From positions 1 through 48,169 of the forward strand of contig JAUZRY010000011.1 of NCBI GenBank assembly GCA_030949995.1: a stretch of DNA of 48,169 nucleotides, written 5' to 3'. This DNA comes from Ardenticatenia bacterium. Lineage in GTDB: Bacteria; Chloroflexota; Anaerolineae; Ardenticatenales; Ardenticatenaceae. The position numbers and the translations under genes are program-made. This document shows positions 8,711 through 16,060 of the stretch, in pieces. Within the stretch, counting starts at the first letter, position 1; each line of letters opens with the position of its first letter. Below the pieces are notes generated by a model. The model searched no databases and was not told where the DNA came from. It was given only the letters and a program-made list of their open reading frames with translations.

Positions 8711-8950
8711 CTACTCGCGTTCCCCCAACTTGCGCACTTGTTCTTCGATGAAGACGAGAAGCAGTGGCACTTGGGTGAGCAACTCCTCCTCGCTGATGTC
8801 AGTGGCTTCTTCCACGAGGGACTTGACCAGCGTTCCGGTGAGCACAAGCAGTTCCCGGTAGTAGGCCCTCATGTCGAGCGCACCGTTCTTGCGTTGCTCC
8901 TTGAGCGCGCGCAGGTGTTCGGCCAATTGGGCAGCAGTCTGAGCCACCAT
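8711..8950 (-). CDS. Small helical protein B, paralogue family of the roadblock operon
   Basis: The 79-residue cytoplasmic helical protein is paralogous to the products at 8243-8479 and 9496-9732 along its whole length (LDMRAYYRELLVL near the middle, PLLLVFIEEQVRKLGER at the end). Start ATG 8950 follows AAAGGA with good spacing. The frame is open upstream into the roadblock gene at 9007-9397, but only because that gene carries a frameshift, so the two are separate genes. The paired arrangement roadblock-small protein here mirrors the pair at 9496-10579, suggesting duplication of a two-gene cassette. Function is unknown. Confidence 0.82.
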   Translation of the reverse strand: MVAQTAAQLAEHLRALKEQRKNGALDMRAYYRELLVLTGTLVKSLVEEATDISEEELLTQVPLLLVFIEEQVRKLGERE

Positions 8951-9006
8951 GCCGTGAATCCTTTCTGAGTTTAGACACCTCTCGGCGGGAGGTCTCCCAG
9001 CAAGAG

Positions 9007-9397
9007 TTAGGCAAAGTCGGCCAGGACATCGGCCAACTGCTTGGCGATGGTTCGCGCCTCGGCGAAGGCCATGCCTAAGTTCACGTTCTTGGGCGTAAGA
9101 CCCACGAAGAGAGTCCGATCGTTGATTCGCTCTGGCTGCAACGATGTTACCATCATCGCCCTGAATGAGCGTGCGCCAGAGCTTACCCCGTTTGAGCTGG
9201 TTCACACTGCGCATACTGAGGGCGTAGACGGCCGCTGCCACTGCGCCGGTGAGGTCTTCGTCCATGTCACGGTGGGGCATGTTCGCGGAGTAGACCAGGC
9301 CGTCCACGCCGACGACGGCGGCCCCCTCAATGTCAGATGATTGGTCCAGGAGTTCCTGAAGGTGTTGCGAGAGAATTTCGCCGGTTTTTTGCGCCAT
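9007..9397 (-). CDS. Roadblock/LC7-domain protein 5, frameshifted
   Basis: A single roadblock/LC7 domain of about 129 residues. It reads well from ATG 9397 (GAGGGGG upstream) through GAAVVGVDGLVYSANMP and DLTGAVAAAVYAL to LIQGDDGNIV. One indel near 9123-9142 then moves the conserved end (INDRTLFVGLTPKNV, GMAFAEARTIAKQLADVLAD) into another frame, stopping at TAA 9007-9009. It closely resembles the C-terminal domain of the protein at 9828-10579, which confirms the correct frame on both sides. Roadblock proteins dimerise and regulate small GTPases; the GTPase at 10946-11584 is the natural partner. The shift is probably a sequencing error. Confidence 0.78.
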
Positions 9398-9495
9398 GAT
9401 TGTTTACCCCCTCTGTCCTTTCGTTTGGTTTTGGCCTCACGACGACTTCGTCACAGAAGACAAGCCACAGCATGGCTGTGACTAGGAGGCTCGAA

Positions 9496-9732
9496 CTAGC
9501 TCTCACGTTCGTCGAACTTGGCCACCTGTTCTTCGAGGAAGAGAAGCAGGAGCGGGGTCTGAAGGATGATCTCCTCGTCGGTCAAGCTGTCTACCTCCCC
9601 GACCAACGAGTGGACGACGTGGTCCAAGAGCTCCAAGAGCTGTTGGTAGTAGGCACGCATGTCGATTTCGCCCTCACGCTTCCGTGCCTTGAGGGCACGT
9701 AATTGTTCGACCAGTTGTGAAGCAGTATGCAT
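9496..9732 (-). CDS. Small helical protein C, paralogue family of the roadblock operon
   Basis: The 78-residue protein has no recognised domain. It is the closest to a consensus of the three paralogues: LVEQLRALKARKREGEID, MRAYYQQLLELL, a charged turn (DSLTDEEI) and PLLLLFLEEQVAKFDER. It looks like three helices, the last strongly amphipathic, with no membrane or signal segment. Start ATG 9732 is preceded by GAAAGGA. It lies between two roadblock genes, about 95 bases downstream of the DUF4388-roadblock gene. Function is unknown. Confidence 0.82.
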   Translation of the reverse strand: MHTASQLVEQLRALKARKREGEIDMRAYYQQLLELLDHVVHSLVGEVDSLTDEEIILQTPLLLLFLEEQVAKFDERES

Positions 9733-9827
9733 GAGAACACGTATCCTTTCTCGAAAATTGTAGCACGTTTTTGTTATCTACCAGCCTGATCCCCAAAAGG
9801 GAAAAAGGTGCTTGTGTAGAACAGAGC

Positions 9828-10579
9828 TCAAGCCCTGTTCACCGCCTCGGCCAACCGTCGAACCATCCGGCTGGCCTCGGCAAAGGCCATGCCCGCTCAC
9901 GCCCTCGGGCGTGAGCCCCACAAACAGGGTGCGGTCGTCAATGACCATCACGATGATATTGCCCCCATCGCCTTGGATCAGGGTGTGTTGGAGGCCGCCG
10001 CGCTTTAATTGCGCCACGCTGCGCGCTCAAGGCGTAGATGGCCGCCGCCACCGCACCGGTGAGGTCTTCGTCCACGTGGCTGTCAGGCGTGATCGCCGCG
10101 TGGACGAGGCCGTCGGTGCCTACAATGGCGGCGCCATGAATGGCCGATGCCTCCTCCAACAGCCCGTGGAGGAGCACCACGAAGGGGTTCTCACCCGTTG
10201 TCGGGCCCGCCTCTTGGGAGGAGTCCAGCTCTGCGATCTCCTCTTCAGGTAACGGGGCGCCAATCGTCAGGCCATGTTCGTCCAAGTATTGGAGGGCGTC
10301 CAACAGGAGGGAATTCCACGGTTGATTGATGGTGTGCCCGGGCACTTGGTCCACAGGCCGGAGCTCGAAGGTCCCTTCGCTCAAGGTCATAAGGTGGTAG
10401 AAGGCCTCTGGCCCCACCAATTCGCCGTACTCGGCATGGACGACGTGTCCCCGCTCAACGTAGATCGTGCCCTGTTCGTCACCGTTGGTGAGGACCACGA
10501 CCACACTCTCCATTGTCTGGCGGGCCAATTCGACCACACTAGGCACGTCAACTTGGTTGAGTTGTCCTTGCACGTTCAC
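9828..10579 (-). CDS. DUF4388 (PATAN-like) plus roadblock/LC7 protein 4, frameshifted
   Basis: A two-domain protein of about 250 residues. The N-terminal part (about 1-105) is DUF4388-like: VNVQGQLNQVDVPSVVELA, then GTIYVERGHVVHAEYGELVG and EAFYHLMTLSEGTFELRP. The C-terminal part is a roadblock/LC7 domain very close to the protein at 9007-9397. The likely start is GTG 10579, with GGAG upstream, directly after the stop of the preceding gene (10582). Two indels, near 10019-10026 and 9889-9896, break the C-terminal domain; the restored sequence reads YALS, RSVAQLKRGG, VIDDRTLFVGLTPEGV, GMAFAEASRMVRRLAEAV and ends at TGA 9828-9830. DUF4388 proteins are usually signalling or regulatory. Confidence 0.78.
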
Positions 10580-10581
10580 GG

Positions 10582-11004
10582 TTACGGCTCCAATTCCAAG
10601 TTCCACGCCTGTCGAATGTCCCGAATGGCTCGGTTCATCACCCGGCGGTAGGCCACATCCTTGGGGACCACACAAGCCAAAATCAGCGGCTGGTCGTTTA
10701 CTGTGAAGAACCGACACACGATTCGGGTCCGGTCCACATTTTGGATGACGACCTCGTCCGCCGACTCCAGTCCTGAGTGAATGTTGGACTGATAGGCCGC
10801 CCGTTCAATCACCGGCGCGACGGCTGCCAACACCTCGGAGAGCAGACGGTCCTCGCCGGCAGCGGCCGAGAGGGGGAGACCTTCGGCGTTGGTTAGGACA
10901 GCGGCCAGAAAACCGTGGTCTCTCGTGACGCGGGAAAGCACCTCCTCAAGATGTTGGCTTCGGCTCTGGCTGCGGTTGTGGTTTGGATTGTGGTGTACGC
11001 TCAT
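10582..11004 (-). CDS. Roadblock/LC7-domain protein 3
   Basis: The roadblock domain protein has about 140 residues: HLEEVLSRVTRDHGFLAAVL, TNAEGLPLSAAAG, a central helix (LLSEVLAAVAPVIERAAYQ) and a C-terminal sheet/helix ending NRAIRDIRQAWNLELEP. It overlaps the 3' end of the GTPase gene by 59 bases, a sign of translational coupling. A GTG at 11013 is an alternative start. The N-terminus is rich in H, N, S and Q and probably disordered. The next gene begins almost at its stop. Probable role: heterodimer or regulator for the adjacent MglA-type GTPase. Confidence 0.8.
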   Translation of the reverse strand: MSVHHNPNHNRSQSRSQHLEEVLSRVTRDHGFLAAVLTNAEGLPLSAAAGEDRLLSEVLAAVAPVIERAAYQSNIHSGLESADEVVIQNVDRTRIVCRFFTVNDQPLILACVVPKDVAYRRVMNRAIRDIRQAWNLELEP

Positions 11005-11584
11005 TCCTCGCACCTTTTTTGAACAGGAGTTTCAACGTTGCCTGCAGGGTCTCTTTCACCCCCACGTTGCGGATCGCGATGGCCTCAAACGTCGGATACC
11101 GTCCGCGCACTTGCAGCACTTGTTCCAGCAGGGGAATGGGAGCGGCGTTGGGAAGGTCTCGTTTGTTCCACTGCACCACGATGGGAAAGGACTTCAAGTC
11201 CACGTTCAGGTCCTTCAAGTGTTGAAACAGTTGCCGCCAGGAGTAGAGGTTTTCGCGGATCCGGAAGGGCGAGCTGTCGGCCACGAAGATGACGGCGTCG
11301 GCACCTCGCAGCACGATCTTGCGGGTCATGGCGTACATGACTTGGCCGGGCACGGTGTAGAGGTTGATGCGCGGCGTGAAGCCAGCCACTTTGCCCAATT
11401 CCACCTGCATGTAGTCGAAGAAGAGCGTGCGATCACCACTGGTTTTCATGACCGTGAGGTCACTGCGGCGGTCCGGGGGAATGCTTTTGAAGACCTGTTC
11501 GATGTTGGTCGTCTTGCCCGACAGGGCCGGGCCATAATAGACGATTTTGATTTGCAGTTCACGCTTTTGGGTGTTGACGAGCAT
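10946..11584 (-). CDS. MglA-type small Ras-like GTPase
   Basis: The 212-residue cytoplasmic GTPase carries a P-loop at residues 18-25 (GPALSGKT), the switch-II motif TVPGQ at 77-81 in place of DxxGQ as in MglA proteins, and the base-specificity motif NKRD at 140-143 followed by LP. VLRGADAVIFVADS is also typical of MglA. The last 20 residues are a Q/P/K-rich tail (QSKPQPQPEPKPTS) not part of the fold. MglA in Myxococcus controls cell polarity with the roadblock protein MglB as its GAP. Here five roadblock domains share the operon. Start ATG 11584 lies four bases from the stop of the upstream roadblock gene, with GGGGAG before it. Its 5' third is partly duplicated at 842-1036. Confidence 0.9.
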   Translation of the reverse strand: MLVNTQKRELQIKIVYYGPALSGKTTNIEQVFKSIPPDRRSDLTVMKTSGDRTLFFDYMQVELGKVAGFTPRINLYTVPGQVMYAMTRKIVLRGADAVIFVADSSPFRIRENLYSWRQLFQHLKDLNVDLKSFPIVVQWNKRDLPNAAPIPLLEQVLQVRGRYPTFEAIAIRNVGVKETLQATLKLLFKKGARNERTPQSKPQPQPEPKPTS

Positions 11585-12404
11585 TAGCTACTCCCCGTTG
11601 TTCCAGATGGCGTCCAAGTCGAACCCTTCGAGGCCATCAAAATCATCCAAAAGATTCTGATCTTCAGAGGAAAACGATGGCAACGGGAGATCATCGACCG
11701 AGGCAGGCAGCTCAACACCCTCCCACTCCCGATCCAGGAGCTGCTTGAAGATGAGCCGGGCCATGCCCAAGAAACTCTCCGGGGGGAGCACAGCCACGAA
11801 CAGCAGTTCCCCTTTTCCCTTTCCCATGAAGACCCGGCCTTGAGGCCCTTCCAAGAGCACCAGTTCCTCATCGTCACCGGCGCCGATTTGGGAGAGACGA
11901 CGAATTTCCCGGAGGGCTGCCAAGCTGGCAGCCGCCAAACTGCTCATGGTCTCAGTGCTGAAGCCGGGCCGTCCGCCCACCGTCTCGATGAGATGGCCGG
12001 CTCCATCCAAGACAACCAACACGTTGGCGCCCATTTCCTGCGCGGCTTTCTGCCAAAGCTTCCGGTTGGTCTCGGCTTGCTTCACGGGGACACCTTCCTT
12101 TCTTTTCAAGCGTTGGACAGCAGACACCACCGGCCACCCCATACGAGCACCGGGCCACATATTTGGTCCGGAACCCTATGATCCCAAAAGGCCAACGCGC
12201 CTCCTTGTTCCTCCAGGATACTTCCCTAGCTGTGTGGGAAGATATCGTCAATTTCCTCCCAGAGCTGCCCCATTAAGTTCTCATTTTGCCGGCGTTCCTC
12301 CTGGGAGATACTCACCCCAAGGGTTTTCAGGAGGCGCTCACACGCCCGCTTGGTGTAAAACCAGATAGTGCCAATCGGTGGCGCCGGAGCAAGTTGTAAG
12401 TCGA
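11391..12404 (-). repeat. Intact partner of the left-end inverted copy
   Basis: This segment, from inside the GTPase gene to inside roadblock gene 1, is the intact counterpart of 1-1036. All reading frames are open here, so it is the reliable version. Confidence 0.85.
11588..12085 (-). CDS. Roadblock/LC7-domain protein 2 (MglB-like)
   Basis: The 165-residue roadblock protein is the one most like MglB: ANVLVVLDGAGHLIETVGG, then the helix ETMSSLAAASLAALREIRRL, then ELVLLEGPQGRVFMGKGKGE and LLFVAVLPPESFLGMARLI. An acidic C-terminal tail (DDLPLPSFSSEDQNLLDDFD...) follows and is unusual. I chose GTG 12085 (GGAAGG upstream, and the domain begins at once); the frame is also open to an ATG at 12160. 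It sits four bases before the GTPase start, the classic MglB-MglA order, so it is the best candidate for the GTPase-activating partner. A degraded copy lies at 324-838. Confidence 0.85.
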   Translation of the reverse strand: MKQAETNRKLWQKAAQEMGANVLVVLDGAGHLIETVGGRPGFSTETMSSLAAASLAALREIRRLSQIGAGDDEELVLLEGPQGRVFMGKGKGELLFVAVLPPESFLGMARLIFKQLLDREWEGVELPASVDDLPLPSFSSEDQNLLDDFDGLEGFDLDAIWNNGE

Positions 12405-12696
12405 AAACGGCCGTCAGAAAATGATCCGACGTGATGCTGGTGCAGATCACTTGGTAGAAGCGATCCTGGTAGGAGAAGAATACGCGCTGCCCACTTTCTC
12501 CCTTGGAAATATGGGACAGTTCGTAGAAGGCCGCCATCCCATGGCCGAGGAGAGCCGCCAAGGTGGCCTTTTCAATGCCCTCCACCTGGCCAACTTCCTC
12601 CAAAATGCGACCATCGACCGCCAGGATAAGGGTTGTACTAGCTCCGGTTTTCTGTTTCAGATCCCCGAGTACCTCCCTGACGTGTGTATCATTCAC
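12226..12696 (-). CDS. Roadblock/LC7-domain protein 1, first gene of the operon
   Basis: The 156-residue protein begins MNDTHVREVLGDLKQKTGAS and TTLILAVDGRILEEVGQ, followed by a roadblock-like helix (KATLAALLGHGMAAFYELSH) and a second sheet region (RVFFSYQDRFYQVICTSI). The last 60 residues, after APAPPIGTIWFYTKRACE, are a helical charged extension. Start is GTG 12696 with GGGGGAA upstream. It leads the nine-gene operon ending at 8243; the gap to roadblock 2 is 140 bases. Function is inferred only from domain and context: regulation of the GTPase. Confidence 0.8.
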   Translation of the reverse strand: MNDTHVREVLGDLKQKTGASTTLILAVDGRILEEVGQVEGIEKATLAALLGHGMAAFYELSHISKGESGQRVFFSYQDRFYQVICTSITSDHFLTAVFDLQLAPAPPIGTIWFYTKRACERLLKTLGVSISQEERRQNENLMGQLWEEIDDIFPHS

Positions 12697-13417
12697 AACA
12701 TTCCCCCTTCAACGGCATTCTTGGCAGTGTCTGAAGTCGACCTGTGAAAGGTTCGGTTCACACTCCGCCTCTCACAAACAAATCCAGGCTTCCCTGAAAA
12801 AAGCCCGATTTGATGGATCCGGCGGGGCCAAGGAGCCCACTTTTGCCCGATATACGGGCAGACTCAGGAAAGAGAGCACCCGAAATGGCCATTTTCTCCC
12901 TCGCTCTCGCCACCAATTGGTGGCGAGTGAGCTTTTCTTCAGTAGAGTCAATCCAGAAACACGTTGTCGGACAAAAAAATAAAGCCAGCATTCAGGTCAA
13001 CTGATAACACTCGAGTTAGGGGATGTGTAATGAGGTGTCGCACCAGAATGGTTGAAGAACACCCAATACATGTCTTCATGATAGACTTCATCTCCAACAT
13101 GTGCTTTGGTCAGTCAGAACACAGATAACGAGAGGAGGTAGAAGAACGACACACTTTGCCGTGTCAGGTGTTCGGGTTTCAGATGATGTAATGCTGACGG
13201 GCGGTTCCCGGCTTGCATCCACACACACTTCAAGCATAGCGGATACTAGGCGTCTCCACAATAGGTAAAATGTCTTATAAGCACCCATTGGAGGCACTTC
13301 CTGTCCACGCCACGAAGGAGTGGAGGGCGTGCTCGCGGCCGGATCACGGTGAGCCACGTGACGAAAGGCCCGCAGCCGCACGCGGGGCACAAACTGCCCG
13401 AGCGGAGTACAGGGGGC
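12697..13417. promoter_or_regulatory. 720-base gene-free region upstream of the GTPase/roadblock operon
   Basis: No credible gene lies here. On the minus strand there is a terminator-like element (GC stem with a 15-base loop, then six Ts; about 12797-12828) that could end readthrough from dhaM or act as a leader attenuator. A GCCCG/CGGGC hairpin lies at 12845-12859, and a perfect 22-base palindrome at 12906-12927 has half-site CTCGCCACCAA. No promoter hexamers stood out convincingly. The part from about 13000 to 13300 has less GC than its surroundings and no recognisable signal. Confidence 0.5.
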
Positions 13418-15943
13418 TCAGTCAGTGCCTAGTACAGCCCTCACGTGGGCGCGCACCTCTTGGGCAGAGCTCATCTCCAGGACTTCAGCCGCCAGGGTGC
13501 GGGCGTGTTCCAGGGTGAACCGGCGAAGCGTTGCTTTGACGACCGGAACGGCTGGCGGATTGACGCTGAGCTCGTTCACGCCTAAACCCACGAGCACGGG
13601 CACGGCCACAGGATCACCGGCCACTTCACCACACACGCTGACGGGAATGCCAGTCCGTTGGGCGGCCTCCACGGTGCGGCGAATCAGCCGGAGCACAGCG
13701 GGGTGCAGGGCATCGGCGAGAGGGGCTACATGGGGGTTGGTGCGGTCCGCTGCGAGGGTATACTGGCTCAAGTCGTTTGTGCCCACGCTGAAGAAGTCCA
13801 CCTCGGGGGCCAGCACGTCGGCCAGCTCGGCGGCGGCGGGCACTTCCACCATGATGCCCACAGGGAGATTGGCGGCGTGGGGAAGGCCAGCAGCTTCCAC
13901 CTCACGCACGACATCCTGCCACAGCGCCTTGATCTGTCTGAGTTCCGACAAGTCAGCGACCATGGGGAACATCACCTTGAAGTGATATTCCGGGCTGGCG
14001 CGCAAGATCGCCCGCAGTTGTGTCTTGAGGAGTTCGGGATGGGCCAAGGAGAAGCGCACTCCGCGGAGGCCCAGGAAAGGATTGTCTTCCGGGTCCAAGG
14101 TGACGTAGGGTAATGGCTTGTCACCGCCCACGTCCAAGGTTCGGATGACGAGGGGGCGCGCGCCCAAGGTTTCGGCAATGGCCTTGTAGACGGTCACTTG
14201 TTCGTCCTCTTCCGGGGGGGTCAGGCGCTCCAAGAAGAGAAATTCGGTGCGGAGCAGGCCGACGCCTTCGGCACCGTGTTCCAAGGCCAGGCGGGCGTCG
14301 GAGAGGCCACGGATGTTGGCCAACACGGGCACACGGTGGCCGTCTTGGGTCATAGCTTGCCCGTGGGCCTCAGCCTGAGCGGCTTGTCTGTCGGCCGTCC
14401 ACTGGGCGCGGGCGCGCAGGAGGGCTTCTCGCCGGGCTTCATCAGGCGCCACCCACACGTCGCCGGTGTGGCCGTCCAAGGCGATCTCCTCGCCTTCCGG
14501 CACCCGCAGGATTTCCGCCCCCACGCCCACCACAGCCGGTATGCCCAATGCCCGCGCCAAGATGGCGCTGTGCGACGTGGGCCCTCCCAAGGCCGTGCAG
14601 ATGCCCAACACGTGTTCGGGGTCGAGCTGGGCCGTGTCAGAGGGCGTCAGGTCAGCGGCGACGAGCACACAGGGCTTGTCCGGCTGCACGGGGTTGGTGG
14701 TGGTTCCGGTGAGCAAGCGCAGGACGCGCTGTCCCACGTCGGCCATGTCGGCCGCCCGGGCCTGCAAGTAGGGGTCATCCAGTTGGCGATATTGGGCCAA
14801 CACGTGTTCGACGGCCGCCTCCCACGCCGCCTCGGCGGAGAGGCGCTCCGCGAAGAGGCGTTCACGGGCACCCTCCAGGACGGCGGGGTCATCCAACATC
14901 AGGAGATGGGCGTCAAAGATGGCCGCCTCCTCCTGTCCGGCCTGGCGGGCAGCACGGCTGCGCAGGCGTTCGATCTCCTCCCTGGCGGCCGCGATGGCCT
15001 GCCGGAGGCGTTCCCATTCTTCCTCAACATTGTCCGCGTGGCGTCGGGTGACGTGAGGCGAGGCCGGATGGTACAAGAAGGCCGGTCCTACGGCCACCCC
15101 CGGCGAGGCCGGCACCCCCTTGAAATGGTTGGCGTGCGCGGGCAGGCCCTTCTCCTGTGTGGCTTCGGGAGTCGGCGGCGTGCTTGAGACGGGCGGAGGT
15201 TCGGGCGCAGCCTCTTCCAGCTCGTGCTCGACAAGGTGAGCGAGTGTTGCCAACGCCTGCTGGGCATCAGGGCCTTGGGCCACGATCAGGAGTTCATGGC
15301 CCTGTTGGGCACCAAGGGTGGCCACCTGGTTGATGCTCTTGGCGTTGACCGGTGGCGTGGCGCGGGTGAGGTTCTGCACAGTGATCGTGGCGTTGAAGCG
15401 GGCGGCCGTGGTCACAAATCGAGCTGCCGGCCGAGCGTGCAGGCCAAGCCGGTTTCGTACTTTCACGCGCACGGAGGGGGCAGCCGCCCCCGTCGCCTCT
15501 GCCACCATGGACACCTGTGGTTGCTCCGCGACGGAGCCGGTCACTTGGCGCTCCTTGGCCACCAAGGCTGTGCGGACTTCGGCCAGCACCACGTCAACAG
15601 GGCTGCCGGCTGCGGCCTGAACGGCGGCGCTCAACACCCCTTCGACTAGAGGGGCACCGCTCACGTAGACGTGGGCACGCCGTTCTGGGGGCAGCATGTC
15701 GATGGCCACTTCGGCACTGAGAATCGCGCTGCCCAAGTCCACGAAGATAATGACACCTTCGTCGCTGTAGACGGACTCAATGGCCTGTCGAACCCGCTCA
15801 GCATCCGTCCCCAGAGGATGTTCAGGATCGTCGATGCCCCCTGCCACAGCGATGGCCACTTTCCCCTGGACCATCTGGTCCGCCATTTCCTTGATGCCCT
15901 CAGCCAAACGCAGGCTGTGCGCTACAATGACCAAGCTCACCAT
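13418..15943 (-). CDS. dhaM: DhaM: EIIA(Man-type)-HPr-Enzyme I multiphosphoryl protein
   Basis: The 841-residue phosphotransferase relays phosphate from PEP to the DhaL-bound ADP of dihydroxyacetone kinase. Three domains are visible. The DhaM EIIA domain (1-130) has its phosphohistidine H9 in VIVAHS. HPr (about 156-245) has H169 in GLHARPAARF. A complete Enzyme I (about 270-841) has H457 in GGPTSHSAILAR and a C-terminal PEP-binding part with LLRTEFLFLER, VIRTLDVGGDKPLPY, FFSVGTNDLSQY and VCGEVAGDP. The E. coli DhaM carries only a shortened EI, so a full EI makes this protein potentially independent of general PTS enzymes. Start ATG 15943 has GGAG upstream. It is the last gene of the glycerol/DHA cluster, 117 bases after glpC. 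DhaK and DhaL at 21937-23676 are its partners. Confidence 0.92.
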   Translation of the reverse strand: MVSLVIVAHSLRLAEGIKEMADQMVQGKVAIAVAGGIDDPEHPLGTDAERVRQAIESVYSDEGVIIFVDLGSAILSAEVAIDMLPPERRAHVYVSGAPLVEGVLSAAVQAAAGSPVDVVLAEVRTALVAKERQVTGSVAEQPQVSMVAEATGAAAPSVRVKVRNRLGLHARPAARFVTTAARFNATITVQNLTRATPPVNAKSINQVATLGAQQGHELLIVAQGPDAQQALATLAHLVEHELEEAAPEPPPVSSTPPTPEATQEKGLPAHANHFKGVPASPGVAVGPAFLYHPASPHVTRRHADNVEEEWERLRQAIAAAREEIERLRSRAARQAGQEEAAIFDAHLLMLDDPAVLEGARERLFAERLSAEAAWEAAVEHVLAQYRQLDDPYLQARAADMADVGQRVLRLLTGTTTNPVQPDKPCVLVAADLTPSDTAQLDPEHVLGICTALGGPTSHSAILARALGIPAVVGVGAEILRVPEGEEIALDGHTGDVWVAPDEARREALLRARAQWTADRQAAQAEAHGQAMTQDGHRVPVLANIRGLSDARLALEHGAEGVGLLRTEFLFLERLTPPEEDEQVTVYKAIAETLGARPLVIRTLDVGGDKPLPYVTLDPEDNPFLGLRGVRFSLAHPELLKTQLRAILRASPEYHFKVMFPMVADLSELRQIKALWQDVVREVEAAGLPHAANLPVGIMVEVPAAAELADVLAPEVDFFSVGTNDLSQYTLAADRTNPHVAPLADALHPAVLRLIRRTVEAAQRTGIPVSVCGEVAGDPVAVPVLVGLGVNELSVNPPAVPVVKATLRRFTLEHARTLAAEVLEMSSAQEVRAHVRAVLGTD

Positions 15944-16060
15944 AGGGTTACTCCGCGTTGTTGTGGTGGTGTGAACAGGGCACAGGGCTCAGCATTTTGC
16001 TGTCGGATGGGCTCGAAGGACATCGGAGGGCCCCCGCCGGAGACCACTCCACTCAACCGT

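Noticed and set aside
8711..9397. Roadblock-small-protein fusion
   Set aside because: The joining segment has no conserved character. The conserved end of the roadblock domain lies in another frame, and the small protein has its own ribosome site.
8243..9732. Small helical proteins as gas-vesicle accessory proteins (GvpG/GvpK-like)
   Set aside because: Charged helices and a YY..LL pattern gave a passing resemblance, but no gvp gene is near and the conserved residues do not match what I recall of those families.
13340..13417. Possible terminator just after dhaM
   Set aside because: A CCCGC/GCGGG stem is visible, but it is short and followed only by CCTTTCG.
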